This document shows positions 61,042 to 64,000 of a stretch of 64,000 nt of DNA, piece after piece (the first letter of the stretch is position 1; the number at the start of each line of letters is the position of its first letter). Source of the stretch: UBA1563 sp037440065 (GTDB lineage Bacteria > Bacteroidota > Ignavibacteria > Ignavibacteriales > Ignavibacteriaceae). Under the pieces are notes generated by a model. It was given only the letters and a program-made list of their open reading frames with translations, was not told the origin of the DNA and ran no database searches. The stretch spans positions 496,001 to 560,000 of the forward strand of contig JBBIUV010000017.1 of NCBI GenBank assembly GCA_037440065.1, written 5' to 3'. A program made the translations under genes and the position numbers.

Positions 61042-62469
61042 ATGTCCCCACTTACAAAAAAAGAAAGAATGCAGATCCCGCGTCAGCCGATGCCGGAACA
61101 AGCTCCCTTAGAACGAAATAAAAATTTTTTAGAAGTAAACCTTGGTCTTACTGAAGAACTTGCTAAAATGGAAGCGCAACGATGTTTGCAATGTCCGAAA
61201 CCCGTTTGCGTTGAAGGCTGTCCGGTTGGAGTTCAAATAAGAGATTTTATTCAACTTGTTAGCGAAGGAGATTTTCTTGGTGCAGCTGCAAAAATAAAAT
61301 CGGATAACGCACTTCCGGCAGTATGCGGAAGAGTTTGTCCACAGGAAGAACAGTGTGAAGCCAAATGTGTGGTTGGAGTAAAACACGATCCAGTTGCTAT
61401 TGGAAGATTGGAAAGATTTGTTTCTGATTATGAACGAGAAACCATCGGTATCAGAACACCATCAATAAAACCTAAAACCGGAAAGAAAGTTGCGATCATC
61501 GGCAGCGGTCCGGCAGGTTTAAGTTGTGCGGGCGATTTGATTCAACTTGGACATGATGTAACGGTTTTTGAAGCTCTCCACGAAATCGGCGGAGTATTGC
61601 TTTATGGAATTCCCGAATTTCGCTTACCCAAAAGTATTGTAAAAGCAGAAGTTGAAGCCCTAAAAAGTCTTGGTGTTGAATTTCAAACAAACGCGGTTAT
61701 CGGATTTACCGATACCATCGACGAACTATTTGAAAACGGTTACAACGCAGTATTCATAGCGGTGGGAGCCGGTCTTCCCTATTTTATGAATATTCCCGGT
61801 GAAAATTATAACGGTGTATATTCAGCAAATGAATTTTTAACTCGTGTTAATTTGATGAAGGCATATAAATTTCCCGAATACGATACACCCGTTTTTGATT
61901 GCAAAGATAAAAACGTAGCTGTCTTCGGAGGCGGCAATACAGCGATGGATGCTGTTCGTACAGCAAAACGTCTTGGTGCAAAAAATGCCTACATCATGTA
62001 CCGCCGTTCGGAAAAAGAAATGCCCGCCCGCTTGGAAGAAGTTCACCACGCAAAGCAAGAAGGAATTGAATTTGTCTTTCTTACCAATCCTTTGGAGTTT
62101 CTCGGTGACGAAAATGGGTGGCTGCGCGGAGTAAAATTACAAAAAATGGAACTTGGTGAACCTGATGCTTCGGGAAGAAGAAGACCTGTTCCCATTCCAA
62201 ACTCGGAATATATTACCGAACTCGATATGGCTGTGGTCGCAATCGGAAACGGATCAAATCCAATAATCCAAAAAACTACTCCTGATCTTTCCTACAACAA
62301 ATGGGGAAATATTGTAGTTGATGAAGCAACAATGAAGACTTCGAAAGAAGGAGTTTTTGCCGGTGGTGATATTGTAACCGGTGGAGCAACAGTAATTCTT
62401 GCAATGGGCGCCGGACGTACAGCAGCTAAAGCGATCGACAATTACTTAAATAATACCAATCACAGGTAG
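61042..62469 (+). CDS. gltA: NADPH-dependent glutamate synthase-like flavoprotein (GltA/NfnB-like)
   Basis: 475 residues. Two N-terminal [4Fe-4S] binding stretches, RCLQCPKPVCVEGCPVGVQIRDFI and CGRVCPQEEQCEAKCVVGVK. The FAD site is KVAIIGSGPAGLSCAGDLIQLGHDVTVFEA and the NADPH site VAVFGGGNTAMDAVRTAKRLGAKNAYIMYRR. It closes with GVFAGGDIVTGGATVILAMGAGRTAAKAID. As a pair with the upstream gene it looks like NfnAB; called homotetrameric glutamate synthase in many annotations. ppk1 starts 3 bp after its stop. Confidence 0.93.
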   Translation: MSPLTKKERMQIPRQPMPEQAPLERNKNFLEVNLGLTEELAKMEAQRCLQCPKPVCVEGCPVGVQIRDFIQLVSEGDFLGAAAKIKSDNALPAVCGRVCPQEEQCEAKCVVGVKHDPVAIGRLERFVSDYERETIGIRTPSIKPKTGKKVAIIGSGPAGLSCAGDLIQLGHDVTVFEALHEIGGVLLYGIPEFRLPKSIVKAEVEALKSLGVEFQTNAVIGFTDTIDELFENGYNAVFIAVGAGLPYFMNIPGENYNGVYSANEFLTRVNLMKAYKFPEYDTPVFDCKDKNVAVFGGGNTAMDAVRTAKRLGAKNAYIMYRRSEKEMPARLEEVHHAKQEGIEFVFLTNPLEFLGDENGWLRGVKLQKMELGEPDASGRRRPVPIPNSEYITELDMAVVAIGNGSNPIIQKTTPDLSYNKWGNIVVDEATMKTSKEGVFAGGDIVTGGATVILAMGAGRTAAKAIDNYLNNTNHR

Positions 62470-62472
62470 ATA

Positions 62473-64000
62473 ATGTTCTGGAAAGAATTATTAAAAAAAT
62501 ATAACCAGCCGACAAATTTCTTTAATCGCGATCTTAGCTGGATTGAATTCAACCGCCGGGTGTGTGAGGAAGCATTAAATCCAAATCTTCCACTTCTCGA
62601 TAGAATTAAATTCATTTCAATATTCTTTTCCAACCTTGATGAATTTTACATGATCCGTGTTTCCGGATTGAAAGAACAGGTTGCTGCAAACGTTGGTGGT
62701 CCTACCATCGACGGATTAACTCCCCGTGAACAATTGGAGAAAATTGAAACAGCTTTAAAACCGATGCTGGAATCACTTGTGGAGCTGTGGAAAAATGAAA
62801 TTCTCCAAGGACTTAAAGAGAACAATGTCTTCATCATTAACTTAGATGAGTTAAACGAAGAAGAAAACAACTTGCTAAATGCCTACTTCAAAAAAGAAAT
62901 TTATCCGGTACTTACACCGTTAGCTTTTGATCCAGGAAGACCATTCCCTTACATCTCAAATTTAAGCTTAAGCCTGGCAGTTGTTGTACAAAGTCCAAAA
63001 GGGGATAAACATTTTGCACGTGTAAAAGTTCCGAATGTACTGCCGCGCTTATTGCGTGTAGATCACGTTATAAATCCTCATAAAAAGAAAGATGTAACAG
63101 AAGGTTTTTCTGCGAAATATATTTGGGTCGGAGATTTAATAAAATCTAATCTTCAACTACTTTTTCCAAAAATGGAAATTCTTGAAGCACACCGGTTCCG
63201 TATAACACGTGATACGGATATTGAAATTCAAGAGGATGAAGCTGACGATTTACTTCGTGTAATCGAAGAAAACATCCGGCAAAGAAAATTTGGAAATGTT
63301 GTTCGTATCGAAGTTGAAAAAGATATGCCCGACTTTATGATCGAAACATTGCTTGAAAATCTTCAAATCAAGGAAAGTGATCTTCACGTTTATGATGGAC
63401 CTCTCGGTTTAGCAGATGTAATGAGTTTGTGCGATCTCCCTATCCACCAGTTAAAAGAAAAACCATTTTATCCTGTAACCCCTAAATGGTTTGATGAAGA
63501 TGAAGATATTTTTTCTCTGATCCGACAAAAAGATATTCTGCTTCACCATCCGTATGAATCTTTCAAACCCGTAGTTGAATTTATAAAACAGGCAGCTAAC
63601 GATCCTGATGTTTTGGCGATTAAACAAACGCTCTACCGAGTTGGATCAAATTCTCCAATCGTAAAATATTTAATTGAAGCCGCCGAGCGCGGTAAACAAG
63701 TTGCCGTTCTTGTTGAATTAAAAGCACGATTTGATGAAGAGAATAACATCTTCTGGGCAAGAGAATTGGAAAAAGTTGGTGCTCACGTAGTCTATGGATT
63801 AGTGGGTTTAAAAACTCACGCAAAGATGACGTTGGTTGTACGAAAAGAGTTTGAAGGTCTTAAACGATATGTTCACCTGGCAACAGGAAATTATAATGCT
63901 ACCACAGCTAAAATCTATACCGACCTTGGAATTTTTACTACCGACGAAGACCTTTGCTCGGATGTTTCAGATGTTTTTAATTATTTAACCGGATACTCCA
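62473..64000 (+). CDS. ppk1: Polyphosphate kinase 1 (5' part; cut by the window end)
   Basis: 509 codons are seen, without a stop. The N-terminal domain has FFNRDLSWIEFNRRVCEEALNPNLPLLDRIKFISIFFSNLDEFYMIRVSGL. The middle carries HRFRITRDTDIEI, YPVTPKWFDEDEDIF and LHHPYESFKPV. The catalytic region has AIKQTLYRVGSNSPIVKYLIEAAERGKQVAVLVELKARFDEENNIFWARELEKVGAHVVYGLVGLKTHAKMTLVVR, including the phosphorylated-His motif KTHAKM, and RYVHLATGNYNATTAKIYTD. It makes polyphosphate from ATP. The missing C-terminus should be about 200 residues. It starts 3 bp after the NfnB-like gene. Confidence 0.96.
   Translation, partial: MFWKELLKKYNQPTNFFNRDLSWIEFNRRVCEEALNPNLPLLDRIKFISIFFSNLDEFYMIRVSGLKEQVAANVGGPTIDGLTPREQLEKIETALKPMLESLVELWKNEILQGLKENNVFIINLDELNEEENNLLNAYFKKEIYPVLTPLAFDPGRPFPYISNLSLSLAVVVQSPKGDKHFARVKVPNVLPRLLRVDHVINPHKKKDVTEGFSAKYIWVGDLIKSNLQLLFPKMEILEAHRFRITRDTDIEIQEDEADDLLRVIEENIRQRKFGNVVRIEVEKDMPDFMIETLLENLQIKESDLHVYDGPLGLADVMSLCDLPIHQLKEKPFYPVTPKWFDEDEDIFSLIRQKDILLHHPYESFKPVVEFIKQAANDPDVLAIKQTLYRVGSNSPIVKYLIEAAERGKQVAVLVELKARFDEENNIFWARELEKVGAHVVYGLVGLKTHAKMTLVVRKEFEGLKRYVHLATGNYNATTAKIYTDLGIFTTDEDLCSDVSDVFNYLTGYS

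Overview
The window looks like a chromosome segment of a low-GC, diderm, LPS-bearing bacterium of the Bacteroidota/Chlorobi group, most likely class Ignavibacteria. Three secreted proteins (LamG, CotH and GH18 types) end in the 'NYPNPFNP' C-terminal sorting domain of type IX secretion cargo, in the form typical of Ignavibacteria. There is a full set of lipopolysaccharide transport genes, and genes are packed into operons with 1-4 nt overlaps. The lineage is inferred from these features; no rRNA gene is present to confirm it.

Layout. 1-6.6 kb: a gene fragment, a CorC/HlyC-type membrane protein, and two organophosphate-antiporter-like MFS transporters that converge on a small conserved ORF and a cluster of palindromes; then a YdeI-like protein and a small secreted protein. 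6.9-16.5 kb is the accessory part. It holds a VanZ-like protein, a tautomerase, a LamG/T9SS protein, two AT-rich genes I do not recognise, a SIR2-like protein, a hypothetical protein and a GxxExxY protein. Between them lie dispersed repeats, an attC-like hairpin, 33-bp tandem repeats and a 21-bp tandem repeat that reads as a 7-residue protein repeat.

16.5-23.7 kb (minus strand): an LPS operon, ruvB-kdsA-kdsD-lptC-ostA-like-lptB, which makes the Kdo precursor and drives LPS export, with an acyltransferase-like membrane protein and RidA upstream. 23.8-30 kb: MazG, PhoH, a LysM protein plus a lipoprotein, then radC, a TPR/receptor-like protein and a TPR protein coupled to guaA. 30-38 kb: guaA, gcvH, accC, accB and a YfgM-like protein, then a PHP phosphoesterase-like protein, a TPR protein, an ABM-like protein, dapF and a clear tmRNA gene (ssrA). 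38-43 kb: cobalamin adenosyltransferase, YgfZ-like protein, lipoprotein, M20 peptidase and a beta-propeller-like protein. 43.4-45.9 kb: two LptF/LptG-type permeases. 45.9-60 kb (minus strand): a 1,244-residue GH13-like protein, CotH, Nudix, GH18, NYN and LptD-like proteins, ROK kinase, LEA2-like lipoprotein and a Gfo/Idh/MocA oxidoreductase. 60-64 kb: an NfnA/NfnB-like flavoprotein pair and the start of polyphosphate kinase 1, cut by the window end.

Taken together the window encodes almost the whole LPS transport bridge (LptB, LptC, LptA-like, two LptF/G, LptD-like) in three separate loci. The most unusual material is the 7-16.5 kb accessory region. No CRISPR array, insertion sequence, rRNA or classical tRNA gene was seen.
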